The position numbers and the translations under genes were made by a program. Source: Thauera sp. UBA6194 (GTDB taxonomy: Bacteria; Pseudomonadota; Gammaproteobacteria; Burkholderiales; Rhodocyclaceae). From it: 31,338 bases of DNA. The notes beneath the pieces are model-generated. The model was given only the letters and a program-made list of their open reading frames with translations. It searched no databases and was not told where the DNA came from. Shown in pieces: positions 15,311-24,601 of the stretch (its first letter is position 1; each line of letters opens with the position of its first letter). Location of the stretch: the NCBI GenBank assembly GCA_002422685.1, contig DITC01000075.1:1-31338 (forward strand), read 5' to 3'.

Positions 15311-16846
15311 TCAGCGCTCGGGGCGCAGTCCCGAGGCGGCGCCGGGGGTGCGCTGGGCCTCGATGTGCCATGCGTTGAAGATGCCGCGCGCGGCGTCGAT
15401 GGTTTCGCTCGCGGTCAGCCCGATCGGGCCGACCCCCTCGCGGGCGAGCCGGTCGGCTGCCGCGCCATGCAGGTGCACGCCCGCGATCAAGGCTTTCTCG
15501 ACCGGCCAGCCCTGGGCGAGCAGGCCGACGATGAGGCCGCTGAGCACGTCACCCATGCCGGCGCTGGCCATGCCCGGATGGCCGGTGGTGTTGATGAACC
15601 AGCGCGCGTCCGGCGTGGCGACGATGCTGCCGCAGCCCTTGAGCACCACCATGGCGCGGTAGCGGCGCGCGATCTCGAGCGCCGCCTCGAGCCGGTCGGC
15701 CTGCACTTGCGCGACCTTCATGCCGAGCATGCGTCCGGCTTCGGCTGGGTGCGGAGTGACGACCGTGGGCGCCTGGCGTTCGCTCAGGGCGGCGGCGAGC
15801 GTGGCGTCGGTACTCACCAGGTTGAGCGCGTCTGCGTCGAGCAGAAGCGGAACATCGCGCCGCAGCGCCGCCGCGAGCAGCCCCGCCGATGTGTTCTGCG
15901 TGCCCAGCCCAGGACCCACCGCGAGCGCGCTCAGGCGCTCCGGCAGCGTGTGCGCCCGGCGCAGCATGAGCTCGGGGTGGCCGAGGTCGACCGCCGGCCC
16001 GTGATCGTCTAGCAGGCCGACATAGACCCGGCCGGTGCCGAGCCAGAGCGCGGCGCGTCCGGCCAGCAGGGCTGCGCCGACCATTCCGGCGTTGCCGCCC
16101 AGAATGCCAGCGTCTCCATAGAGGCCCTTGTGCGTGTTGCGCGGGCGGGGCTGGAGGAGGGGGCGGAAGAGCGAGGGTGCGATCGCGTGCCCGCGTGCGG
16201 GCAGCCACGCGGGGGCATCGACGTCGATGCGCTGCACGCTGATCTCGCCGCAGTGATCGGGGCCATCGTTGGTGAGCAGGCCGGGTTTGAGCGCGATGAA
16301 GGTGGTGGTGTGCGTGGCGCGAAACGCGATTCCCAGTGGCTGGCCCGTGTCTGCGTTCAGGCCGCTGGGCACGTCCAGCGCCATGCGCGGGCCCGGCTGG
16401 CTGTTGAGGGTGCGGATCCATTCGGCGTAGCGGCCTTCGATCGAGCGGGCGAGCCCGATCCCGAATAGCGCATCGACCACCAGCGCCCACCCGCCGGCCG
16501 GCGCGGAGGGGAAATCGGAGACGATGCTGCCACCGGCCTCCATATAGTCGAAGTGCGCCTTGGCCGCCTCCAGCGGCAAGGTCTCGACCTTGCCCGCAAA
16601 GGCGACGATCACTTCGCGCCCGGCCTGCGCGAGCTGGCGCGCCATCACGAACCCGTCGCCCCCGTTGTTGCCCGGGCCGCAAGCGATGAGGATGGGGCCG
16701 GGCCGGTTCATGATCAGGCGCACCGCGTCCTGTGCGGCGGCGCGACCGGCGCGTTCCATGAGCGGCGGGTGGGCATTGGGGACGAGTTTGTCCTCGATCT
16801 CGCGGATGGCGTCGACGCGATAGATGGGGCGCAGGGGACTGAACAT
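15311..16846 (-). CDS. nnr: Bifunctional NAD(P)H-hydrate epimerase / ADP-dependent NAD(P)H-hydrate dehydratase
   Basis: It repairs hydrated NAD(P)H (NADHX, NADPHX) formed spontaneously or by GAPDH. The 511-residue protein fuses both activities. The N-terminal YjeF epimerase domain (about residues 1-215) has ACGPGNNGGDGFVMARQL and ALDVPSGLNADTG. The C-terminal ribokinase-like dehydratase domain (about 230-500) has GNAGMVGAALLAGRAAL, TPHPAEAGRML and the GMASAGMGDVLSGLIVGLL nucleotide motif. Its position directly upstream of nadC groups NAD synthesis with NAD repair. A TAAAAT -10 element lies 29 bp upstream of the ATG. Confidence 0.97.
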   Translation of the reverse strand: MFSPLRPIYRVDAIREIEDKLVPNAHPPLMERAGRAAAQDAVRLIMNRPGPILIACGPGNNGGDGFVMARQLAQAGREVIVAFAGKVETLPLEAAKAHFDYMEAGGSIVSDFPSAPAGGWALVVDALFGIGLARSIEGRYAEWIRTLNSQPGPRMALDVPSGLNADTGQPLGIAFRATHTTTFIALKPGLLTNDGPDHCGEISVQRIDVDAPAWLPARGHAIAPSLFRPLLQPRPRNTHKGLYGDAGILGGNAGMVGAALLAGRAALWLGTGRVYVGLLDDHGPAVDLGHPELMLRRAHTLPERLSALAVGPGLGTQNTSAGLLAAALRRDVPLLLDADALNLVSTDATLAAALSERQAPTVVTPHPAEAGRMLGMKVAQVQADRLEAALEIARRYRAMVVLKGCGSIVATPDARWFINTTGHPGMASAGMGDVLSGLIVGLLAQGWPVEKALIAGVHLHGAAADRLAREGVGPIGLTASETIDAARGIFNAWHIEAQRTPGAASGLRPER

Positions 16847-16874
16847 GCGGTGCGGCTCCGGTAAGTTTGCAGCG

Positions 16875-16880
16875 ATTTTA
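16875..16880 (-). promoter_or_regulatory. Possible -10 element of nnr-nadC
   Basis: TAAAAT on the minus strand, giving a leader of about 22 bases before nnr. No good -35 is seen. Confidence 0.35.
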
Positions 16881-16963
16881 CGCGTTCACCGTGTGGTGCC
16901 GGACGTGAGACACGATTCTTCGCTCGCGCACACGGGCGGGCTGGAGGCGCTCAACGGGGGCTG

Positions 16964-16972
16964 TGCTAGAAT
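16964..16972 (+). promoter_or_regulatory. Extended -10 promoter of tig
   Basis: TGC directly followed by TAGAAT (16967-16972) makes an extended -10 element, which can work with a poor -35 as is the case here. The start near 16979 would leave a leader of about 105 bases for tig, in which no known riboswitch or hairpin is recognised. Confidence 0.45.
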
Positions 16973-17083
16973 CTGCGCCTTCGTTCATCGTGCTCACGTT
17001 GGCGAAATGCGCCTCTCGCTATGGCAAGGGGGTGCATGCAAGCCGACGGGAGCGGTTTTTCAAGACTTCTCAGGATCGATTTA

Positions 17084-18391
17084 ATGGAGCAGAACCAGGT
17101 AACCCCGAGCGCGCTCGAGCGCCGTATCGACATCGCCGTTTCGCTGGCGGACATCGAGAAAGAGGTGGACGGCCGCCTCAAGCGCATGGCGCGCACGGTG
17201 AAGATGCCAGGGTTCCGCCCGGGCAAGGTGCCGCTGAAGATCGTCGCCCAGACCCACGGTGGTCAGGCGCGCGGCGAAGCGGTCGGCGCGGCCGTGGAGA
17301 AGGCGTTCGGCGAAAAGGTGCGTGCCGAGAACCTGCGCGTCGCGGGCTATCCCAGCATCGAACCGAAAGACGCTGCCGACGAAGGCACGCTCGCGTTCAC
17401 CGCGGTGTTCGAGGTCTATCCCGACGTCGTCGTGGGCGAGTTCGCCGAGCACAAGATCGAGCGCCCGGCGCTCGAGATCGGTGAAGCCGAAGTGGATCAG
17501 ACCATCGAAGTCCTGCGCAAGCAGCGCACGAGCTTCAAGGCAGTCGAGCGTGCGGTGGCCGAAGGCGATCGCGTCGTCATCGACTTCACCGGCCGCAAGG
17601 ACGGCGAAGTCTTCGACGGTGGCCAGGCGCAGGATTTCCCGTTCGTGGTCGGCGCCGGCTCCATGCTCAAGGACTTCGAGACCGCCGTCGTCGGCCTCCA
17701 GGTCGGCGAGAGCAAGACCTTCGACATGACCTTCCCGGAGGACTACCACGCGCCGCATCTGGCCGGCCAGACGGTCCAGTTCGAGATCACCGTCAAGGCG
17801 GTGGAAGAGCCCGTGCTGCCCGAGGTCGATGCCGACTTCGCCAAGTCGCTCGGCGTCGCCGACGGTGACGTCGCCAAGCTGCGCGAAGAGGTCAAGGGCA
17901 ACCTGGAGCGCGAGGTCAAGCGCCGCATTCAGTCCAAGATCAAGGAACAGGTCATGGACGCGCTGATCACCGTGACCCCGATCGAAGTGCCCAAGGCGCT
18001 GGTCGAGGCCGAGTCGCAGCAGCTGGCCGAAAACGCCCGCCGCGACCTCGAGATGCGCGGTCTCAAGACCAAGGACATCCCGGTCAATCCGTCGTGGTTC
18101 ACCGAGCAGGCCGAGCGCCGCGTCAAGCTGGGTCTGATCATGGCCGAGCTGGTCAAGGCCAACGAGTTGCACGCCAAGCCCGAGCAGGTGCGTGCGCTGG
18201 TCGAAGAAATGGCTCAGAGCTACGAGGATCCTTCGGAACTCGTGCGCTGGTATTACGCTCAACCGGAGCGTCTGGCGCAGGCCGAGGCCGTGGTCATCGA
18301 AGACAACGTCGTCGCCTGGGTGTGCGAAAAGGCCGAGACCACCGACAAGCCGGTGGCCTTCGACGAACTGATGGGCAACAACGCGGCCTGA
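17084..18391 (+). CDS. tig: Trigger factor (ribosome-associated chaperone and prolyl isomerase)
   Basis: It binds at the ribosomal exit tunnel and shields nascent chains. The 435-residue protein has the N-terminal ribosome-binding domain with the signature GFRPGKVP (E. coli GFRxGKxP), a central FKBP domain (about 150-245; VVIDFTGRKDGEVFDGGQAQ, VGAGSMLKDFETAVVGLQVG) and a helical C-terminal domain. The ATG at 17084 is chosen over an in-frame upstream start at 17021 because AGGA lies 8 bases before it and MEQNQVTPSALERR is the expected N terminus. It is the first gene of tig-clpP-clpX. Confidence 0.98.
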   Translation: MEQNQVTPSALERRIDIAVSLADIEKEVDGRLKRMARTVKMPGFRPGKVPLKIVAQTHGGQARGEAVGAAVEKAFGEKVRAENLRVAGYPSIEPKDAADEGTLAFTAVFEVYPDVVVGEFAEHKIERPALEIGEAEVDQTIEVLRKQRTSFKAVERAVAEGDRVVIDFTGRKDGEVFDGGQAQDFPFVVGAGSMLKDFETAVVGLQVGESKTFDMTFPEDYHAPHLAGQTVQFEITVKAVEEPVLPEVDADFAKSLGVADGDVAKLREEVKGNLEREVKRRIQSKIKEQVMDALITVTPIEVPKALVEAESQQLAENARRDLEMRGLKTKDIPVNPSWFTEQAERRVKLGLIMAELVKANELHAKPEQVRALVEEMAQSYEDPSELVRWYYAQPERLAQAEAVVIEDNVVAWVCEKAETTDKPVAFDELMGNNAA

Positions 18392-18411
18392 TGCCGCAGA
18401 GGGTCTGACGA

Positions 18412-19050
18412 ATGATGCAAGGAACACCCCAGCACAGCAGCGACTGGAACCCGGTCGGCCTCGGCCTGGTTCCGATGGTGGTCGAACAGAGCGGTCGCGG
18501 CGAACGCGCCTACGACATCTATTCGCGCCTTCTGAAGGAGCGGGTGGTGTTCCTCGTCGGCCCCGTCAACGACGTGACCGCCAACCTGATCGTCGCCCAG
18601 TTGCTGTTCCTCGAGTCCGAGAACCCGGACAAGGACATCTACTTCTACATCAACTCGCCCGGCGGCTCGGTCACCGCCGGCATGGCGATCTACGACACCA
18701 TGCAGTTCATCAAGCCCAATGTCAGCACGCTGTGCATCGGGCAGGCGGCGAGCATGGGCGCCTTCCTGCTGGCGGCGGGCGAGAAGGGCAAGCGCTTCAT
18801 CCTGCCCAACTCGCGCGTCATGATTCACCAGCCGCTGGGCGGCTTCCAGGGCCAGGCCTCGGACATCGAGATCCACGCCCGCGAGATCCTCTACCTGCGT
18901 TCACGCCTCAACGAGATGCTGTCCAAGCACACCGGACAGCCGCTCGAACGCATCGAAAAAGACACCGACCGCGACAACTTCATGTCTGCCGCGGCCGCGG
19001 TGGAGTACGGCCTGGTCGACAAAGTCATCACCAGCCGCGACGACACCTGA
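18412..19050 (+). CDS. clpP: ATP-dependent Clp protease proteolytic subunit
   Basis: A serine protease that forms the tetradecameric barrel of ClpXP/ClpAP. The 212-residue protein has the catalytic triad Ser114 (GQAASMGAFLL), His139 (MIHQPLGG) and Asp188 (TDRDNF), and an N-terminal propeptide ending before the GLGLVPMVVEQ region. It starts 20 bp after tig and is followed by clpX after 17 bp, so the three are an operon. Confidence 0.99.
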   Translation: MMQGTPQHSSDWNPVGLGLVPMVVEQSGRGERAYDIYSRLLKERVVFLVGPVNDVTANLIVAQLLFLESENPDKDIYFYINSPGGSVTAGMAIYDTMQFIKPNVSTLCIGQAASMGAFLLAAGEKGKRFILPNSRVMIHQPLGGFQGQASDIEIHAREILYLRSRLNEMLSKHTGQPLERIEKDTDRDNFMSAAAAVEYGLVDKVITSRDDT

Positions 19051-19067
19051 TTCAGGAGAACCCCCAC

Positions 19068-20336
<1,269 letters not shown>

Positions 20337-20383
20337 GGCATCGCTCGAGCATCCCGCCTCAGGCGCGTGGCCCAAGCCCGCGG

Positions 20384-20410
20384 CTTGAATTTCCAGGTCA
20401 CGCCCATACA
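20384..20410 (+). promoter_or_regulatory. Sigma-32 (heat-shock) type promoter of lon
   Basis: CTTGAAT (20384-20390) and CCCATACA (20403-20410), 12 bp apart, match the sigma-32 consensus CTTGAAA and CCCATNT closely. Transcription would start near 20416-20418, about 26 bases upstream of the lon ATG and before its AAGGA. Heat-shock control of lon is established in E. coli; here it is inferred from the sequence match. The -10 region lies inside the hairpin at 20396-20421. Confidence 0.75.
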
Positions 20411-20425
20411 TGGGTGTGACCTTTT
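20396..20425 (+). terminator. Terminator-like hairpin between clpX and lon
   Basis: GGTCACGCCCA (20396-20406) and TGGGTGTGACC (20411-20421) pair over 11 bp with one G-U pair and a 4-base loop, followed by TTTTGCTT. This is an intrinsic terminator for tig-clpP-clpX, placed only 18 bases before the lon ATG and overlapping the lon promoter. Confidence 0.75.
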
Positions 20426-20442
20426 GCTTAAGGAAAGAAAAA

Positions 20443-22860
20443 ATGTCGGGTCCTGCTGACCTCCCCAACGAAGCGACTGAAATGCCGCTGCTGCCGCTGC
20501 GCGACGTGGTGGTGTTTCCGCACATGGTCATCCCGCTCTTCGTCGGCCGCCCGAAGAGCATCAAGGCGCTCGAGAACGCCATGGAGGCGGGCAAGAGCAT
20601 CCTGCTCGTGGCGCAGAAGTCCGCCGCGAAGGACGAGCCTTCGGTGGACGATCTGTACGAGATCGGCTGCGTCGCCAACATCCTGCAGATGCTCAAGCTG
20701 CCCGACGGCACGATCAAGGTGCTGGTCGAAGGCGTGCAGCGCGCCCGTATCGAAAAGGTCGAGGACCTGCGCAGCGTGTTCGTGGCCACCGTGCGTCCGG
20801 TGCCGGTGACCGAGCATGCCACGCACGAGCTCGAGGCCATGCGGCGGGCGATCATTTCGCAGTTCGACCAGTACGTGAAGCTCAACAAGAAGATCCCGCC
20901 CGAGATTCTCGGCTCGCTGCAGGGTCTCGATGAAGCGGGTCGCCTGGCCGACACCATCGCCGCACACCTGCCGCTCAAGCTCGAGCAAAAGCAGGAAGTG
21001 CTGGAGATGTTCGACGCCGCCGAGCGCCTCGAGAAGCTGCTCAGCCAGCTCGAGGGCGAGCTCGACATCCTGCAGGTCGAAAAGCGCATCCGTGGCCGCG
21101 TCAAGCGCCAGATGGAAAAGAGCCAGCGCGAGTACTACCTCAACGAACAGGTCAAGGCCATCCAGAAAGAGCTCGGCGAAGGCGAGGACGGCGCCGATCT
21201 CGAGGAGATGGACAAGAAGATCAAGACCGCCGGCATGCCGAAGGAGGCGCTGGCCAAGGCCGAGGCCGAATTCAAGAAGCTGCGCCTGATGTCGCCGATG
21301 TCGGCCGAAGCCACCGTGGTGCGCAACTACATCGACACCCTGATCGGCCTGCCGTGGAAAAAGAAGTCGCGCGTGAGCAAGGACCTGGCCGAGGCCGAGA
21401 AGGTGCTCGACAAGGACCACTACGGCCTCGAGCGCGTCAAGGAACGTATCCTCGAATATCTTGCCGTGCAGCAGCGCGTGGACAAGGTCAAGGCGCCGAT
21501 CCTGTGCCTGGTCGGCCCCCCGGGCGTGGGCAAGACCTCGCTCGGTCAGTCGATCGCCAAGGCCACCAACCGCAAGTTCATCCGCATGGCCCTGGGTGGC
21601 GTGCGTGACGAGGCCGAGATCCGTGGCCACCGTCGCACCTACATCGGCTCGATGCCGGGCAAGATCCTGCAGAACATGAGCAAGGTCGGGGTCAAGAACC
21701 CGCTCTTCCTGCTCGATGAGGTCGACAAGCTCGGTATGGACTTCCGCGGCGACCCATCCTCGGCGCTGCTCGAAGTGCTCGACCCCGAGCAGAACCACAC
21801 TTTCCAGGACCACTACGTCGAGGTCGACTTCGACCTGTCCGACGTGATGTTCGTCGCCACCGCAAACACGCTCAATGTCCCTGCGGCGCTGCTCGACCGC
21901 ATGGAAGTGATCCGCCTGTCGGGTTACACCGAAGACGAGAAGGTCAATATCGCTCAGCGCTATCTGCTGCCCAAGCAGCTGAAGAACAACGGCCTCAAGC
22001 AGGACGAGCTCTCGCTCAGCGAAGACGCCTTGCGCGACATCGTCCGCTACTACACGCGCGAAGCCGGCGTGCGCAGCCTCGAGCGCGAAATCTCGAAGGT
22101 CTGCCGCAAGGTGGTCAAGCAACTCGTGCTCAAGCCGCGCAGCAGCAAGATCGTGGTCAATGCCAAGAACCTCGACAAGTATCTGGGCGTGCGCAAGTTC
22201 AGCTTCGGCATGGCCGAGAAGGAAAACCAGATCGGCCAGGTCACCGGCCTGGCATGGACCGAGGTCGGCGGCGAGCTGCTCACCGTCGAGGCCGTGCAGC
22301 TGCCGGGCAAGGGCAAGATCGTCACCACCGGCAAGCTCGGCGAGGTGATGCAGGAGTCGATCCAGGCCGCACTTTCGGTGGTACGCCGGCGGGCGCGTTC
22401 GCTGGGCATCGACCCGGACTTCTACCAGAAGAGCGACATGCACATTCACCTGCCCGAAGGCGCGATCCCGAAAGACGGTCCATCGGCGGGGGTCGCGATC
22501 TCGACCGCGCTGGTGTCGGTGCTCACCGGCATCCCGGTGCGCTGCGATGTCGCGATGACGGGCGAGATCACGCTGCGTGGCGAAGTGCTCGCAATCGGTG
22601 GCCTCAAGGAGAAGCTGCTCGCTGCGGTGCGCGGCGGCATTCGTACCGCCCTGATCCCCGAAGAGAACGTCAAGGATCTCGCCGAGATCCCCGACAACAT
22701 CAAGAACGCGATCGAGATCGTGCCGGTGAAGTGGATCGACAAGGTGCTCGAGCTCGCTTTGGAGCGTAAGCCGGAGCCCTTGCCCGAGTCCGAGGCTGCG
22801 GCGGTGGCCGCGGTACCGGAGGACAACGCCGGCGCGCAGTCGAGCCGCCACGCCCACTGA
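20443..22860 (+). CDS. lon: ATP-dependent protease Lon
   Basis: A homohexameric AAA+ serine protease that degrades misfolded and regulatory proteins. The 805-residue protein has the N-terminal substrate-binding domain (MPLLPLRDVVVFPHMVIPLF), a coiled-coil region (about 200-280), Walker A GPPGVGKT at 358-365, Walker B FLLDEVDKLG, and the Ser-Lys dyad Ser681 (PKDGPSAGVA) and Lys724 (GGLKEKLLAA); the 43-residue spacing is the same as in E. coli. The ATG at 20443 is used because AAGGA lies 8 bases before it. Preceded by its own heat-shock-type promoter and followed by a strong terminator. Confidence 0.99.
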   Translation: MSGPADLPNEATEMPLLPLRDVVVFPHMVIPLFVGRPKSIKALENAMEAGKSILLVAQKSAAKDEPSVDDLYEIGCVANILQMLKLPDGTIKVLVEGVQRARIEKVEDLRSVFVATVRPVPVTEHATHELEAMRRAIISQFDQYVKLNKKIPPEILGSLQGLDEAGRLADTIAAHLPLKLEQKQEVLEMFDAAERLEKLLSQLEGELDILQVEKRIRGRVKRQMEKSQREYYLNEQVKAIQKELGEGEDGADLEEMDKKIKTAGMPKEALAKAEAEFKKLRLMSPMSAEATVVRNYIDTLIGLPWKKKSRVSKDLAEAEKVLDKDHYGLERVKERILEYLAVQQRVDKVKAPILCLVGPPGVGKTSLGQSIAKATNRKFIRMALGGVRDEAEIRGHRRTYIGSMPGKILQNMSKVGVKNPLFLLDEVDKLGMDFRGDPSSALLEVLDPEQNHTFQDHYVEVDFDLSDVMFVATANTLNVPAALLDRMEVIRLSGYTEDEKVNIAQRYLLPKQLKNNGLKQDELSLSEDALRDIVRYYTREAGVRSLEREISKVCRKVVKQLVLKPRSSKIVVNAKNLDKYLGVRKFSFGMAEKENQIGQVTGLAWTEVGGELLTVEAVQLPGKGKIVTTGKLGEVMQESIQAALSVVRRRARSLGIDPDFYQKSDMHIHLPEGAIPKDGPSAGVAISTALVSVLTGIPVRCDVAMTGEITLRGEVLAIGGLKEKLLAAVRGGIRTALIPEENVKDLAEIPDNIKNAIEIVPVKWIDKVLELALERKPEPLPESEAAAVAAVPEDNAGAQSSRHAH

Positions 22861-22888
22861 GCTGACGCGCAAGCAGCGCCGATGCCGC

Positions 22889-22926
22889 AAAGGCCGCAAG
22901 CCCATGAAGGGTTTGCGGCCTTTTTT
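22889..22926 (+). terminator. Intrinsic terminator after lon
   Basis: The stem of about 15 bp (22889-22903 with 22909-22923, one G-U pair) has a 5-base loop ATGAA and is followed by a run of T (22921-22926). Confidence 0.93.
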
Positions 22927-22963
22927 CCGTGTGCGCGTCCTCCCGCTCGGAAAAGATTCCGCG

Positions 22964-22993
22964 TTGACAGTGCCGAATTCAGCGCGCTATAAA
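22964..22993 (+). promoter_or_regulatory. Strong sigma-70-type promoter of hupB
   Basis: A perfect TTGACA (22964-22969) and TATAAA (22988-22993) are separated by 18 bp. The start near 23000 leaves a leader of about 90 bases before hupB. This is the best promoter match of the window, as expected for an abundant nucleoid protein. Confidence 0.88.
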
Positions 22994-23089
22994 ACCAGCA
23001 AGTGCGTGAAATGTCTTCCAGCGTGCAGATGCCGGCGATTACGTCGGGCTGCATGCGTGTCCATGCAGTTCATCCCCGGAGGCGTCCAA

Positions 23090-23362
23090 GTGAACAAACA
23101 GGAACTGGTTGCAAGCATTGCGGAAAAAGCGGACATGGCCAAGGTCGACGCCGCACGTGCGCTCGACGCCGCGGTCGCCGCCATCACCGAGTCCCTCCAG
23201 CGTGGTGAGTCGGTTACGCTCGTCGGCTTCGGCAGTTTCTATGTCGGCGAGCGCTCCGAGCGTAGCGGCCGGAACCCGCGTACCGGCAAGGACATCAAGA
23301 TCGAGGCAGCCAAGGTTCCAAAATTCCGCGCTGGCAAAGGGCTCAAAGATTCTGTAAACTGA
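23090..23362 (+). CDS. hupB: DNA-binding protein HU
   Basis: A nucleoid-associated histone-like protein that bends DNA as a dimer. The 90-residue protein is of exact family length, with helix pair NKQELVASIAEKADMAKVDA, GFGSFYVGERSERSGRNPRT and the C-terminal KIEAAKVPKFRAGKGLKD. The start is GTG (23090-23092), with GGAGG ending 7 bases before it; no ATG gives a normal N terminus. It lies after lon as in most proteobacteria, but with its own strong promoter. There is no terminator before tRNA-Val, 38 bp downstream. Confidence 0.97.
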   Translation: MNKQELVASIAEKADMAKVDAARALDAAVAAITESLQRGESVTLVGFGSFYVGERSERSGRNPRTGKDIKIEAAKVPKFRAGKGLKDSVN

Positions 23363-23400
23363 CGCGCTTTGCTGATTCGGGTGTTCCTGGATCGCAGCGC

Positions 23401-23476
23401 GGGTGCTTAGCTCAGTTGGTAGAGCGTCGCCCTTACAAGGCGAATGTCGGCGGTTCGACCCCGTCAGCACCCACCA
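23401..23476 (+). tRNA. tRNA-Val(TAC)
   Basis: The 76-nt cloverleaf has acceptor GGGTGCT/AGCACCC, anticodon loop CTTACAA giving TAC, T loop TTCGACC, and an encoded CCA (23474-23476). No promoter is seen in the 38 bp after hupB, so it is probably transcribed from the hupB promoter and cut out of the message. Confidence 0.96.
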
Positions 23477-23485
23477 CGGAATACC

Positions 23486-23511
23486 AAAGCCCGGGCCCAG
23501 CCCCGGGCTTT
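23486..23511 (+). terminator. Hairpin terminator after tRNA-Val
   Basis: AAAGCCCGGG (23486-23495) and CCCGGGCTTT (23502-23511) form a perfect stem with a 6-base loop. The T-run after it is short (TTTGTCATTT). It closes the hupB/tRNA-Val unit. Confidence 0.75.
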
Positions 23512-23614
23512 GTCATTTGTGCGCGCCCGTTGGTAAGTGACGATCCCGAAGAGTCGGCACCACGCGTTCGTTGCGGCAGGTGTCGCCTTCAAGGTCGATG
23601 GCAAGGAGACCTTC

Positions 23615-23839
23615 ATGGCCAAGAAATTTCCGCTTCACCCCAAGAACCCGGAGCGGATCTGCTGGGGGTGTGACAAATACTGCTCGGTTGAGGAACTCGG
23701 TTGTGGCAACGGGTCCGGCCGCACCCAGCATCCAATCGAGTTGCTCGGCGATGACTGGTACACCTACGGTGACTGGGGAATCGATCCGGATGACCCTGCT
23801 ACTCCCGCGCGCAAGAAGTCTGGCACGGCCGATGCCTGA
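23615..23839 (+). CDS. Small four-cysteine protein, DUF3079-like
   Basis: A 74-residue cytoplasmic protein with cysteines at 16, 19, 23 and 30 in the arrangement CWGCDKYC followed by LGC, which could bind zinc or an iron-sulfur cluster. The stretches RTQHPIELLGDDW and YTYGDWG are also characteristic. The pattern fits the DUF3079 family of short proteobacterial proteins from memory, whose function is unknown to me. The start at 23615 is chosen over an in-frame ATG further upstream because AAGGAG lies 6 bases before it and the MAKKFPLHPKNPERICWGC start looks conserved. It is alone, between the tRNA-Val terminator and the phasin promoter. Confidence 0.82.
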   Translation: MAKKFPLHPKNPERICWGCDKYCSVEELGCGNGSGRTQHPIELLGDDWYTYGDWGIDPDDPATPARKKSGTADA

Positions 23840-23869
23840 GGGTGGGGAAGGGCGCTGGATCTTATTTGG

Positions 23870-23881
23870 TGCAGTGCAACA
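23870..23881 (+). promoter_or_regulatory. Putative PhaR-type operator, distal copy (phasin 1)
   Basis: TGCAGTGCAACA at 23870-23881, just upstream of the -35 hexamer. The identical 12-mer occurs on the minus strand within the palindrome before the second phasin gene (29485-29509). Binding by a PhaR-type repressor is an inference. Confidence 0.6.
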
Positions 23882-23889
23882 AAAAGTGC

Positions 23890-23918
23890 TTGACACTGTT
23901 CCGGCGACTCTCTAGTCT
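23890..23918 (+). promoter_or_regulatory. Promoter of phasin 1
   Basis: A perfect TTGACA (23890-23895) is followed after 17 bp by TAGTCT (23913-23918). The start near 23925 leaves a leader of about 75 bases. Operator-like motifs lie on both sides. Confidence 0.65.
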
Positions 23919-23927
23919 ACGAATTGT

Positions 23928-23939
23928 TGCAGCGCAGCA
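23928..23939 (+). promoter_or_regulatory. Putative PhaR-type operator, proximal copy (phasin 1)
   Basis: TGCAGCGCAGCA at 23928-23939, at or just after the predicted transcription start, is a variant of the distal copy (9 of 12 bases identical). It sits within an imperfect palindrome beginning TTGTTGC and ending GCAAACAA. A repressor bound here would block the promoter. Confidence 0.5.
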
Positions 23940-23999
23940 AACAAGCTTTGTGAGCGCGTTGAAAGATTTATAGCCAATTCAAACCAAAGGAACGCCACC

Positions 24000-24560
24000 A
24001 TGAACAAGATCCAGACCCCCGAGCAAATCGCCGCCCTCGGCCAAGCCAACCTCGAAAAGCTGATGGCGCTCGCCACCGGCGCCCTGGCGCGCGCCGAGCG
24101 CCTGGCCGAGCTGAACCTCAACACGGTTCGTTCCGTGCTGGAAGACAGCGTGAGCACCAGCCGCAAGCTCGCCGAAGCAAAGGATCCGCAGCAGTTCGCC
24201 AGCCTCCAGGCCGAACTCACCAAGCCGATGATCGACAAGGCCGTCGCTTACGCCCGCAGCGTCCAGCAGATCGCCACCGAAGGTCAGGAAGAGGTCTCGG
24301 GCCTGTTCGAAGACCAGATCGCCGAGCTCAACGCCAACTTCAAGGCCATGCTTGAACAGGCCGCCAAGAAGGCCCCCGCCGGCTCGGAGCCCGTCTTCGC
24401 TGCGGTGAAGTCGGCCATGGAAAGCGCCAGTAGCCTCTACGAAAACGCCAGCAAGGCTGCCAAGCAGGCTGCCGACACCGCCGAGGCCAACATGACCGCC
24501 GCCACCGAGGCTGCCGTCAAGGCCGTGACCGGCGCGCAGAAGGCCGCCGCGAAGAAATAA
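24000..24560 (+). CDS. phaP: Phasin family protein (PHA granule-associated), copy 1
   Basis: Phasins coat polyhydroxyalkanoate granules and control their number and size. The 186-residue protein is nearly all helical and Ala/Lys/Glu-rich, with the family core EQIAALGQANLEKLMALATG, ERLAELNLNTVRSVLEDS and QFASLQAELTKP, and an Ala/Lys tail. The start ATG at 24000 is preceded by AAAGGAA with 7-base spacing. A good promoter and two operator-like motifs lie upstream. No PHA synthase or depolymerase gene is in the window. A paralogue is at 28855-29436. Confidence 0.93.
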   Translation: MNKIQTPEQIAALGQANLEKLMALATGALARAERLAELNLNTVRSVLEDSVSTSRKLAEAKDPQQFASLQAELTKPMIDKAVAYARSVQQIATEGQEEVSGLFEDQIAELNANFKAMLEQAAKKAPAGSEPVFAAVKSAMESASSLYENASKAAKQAADTAEANMTAATEAAVKAVTGAQKAAAKK

Positions 24561-24601
24561 TCTTCCCGGACTGCACCCAGCGCCCCTCGGGGCGCAAGGC
24601 G

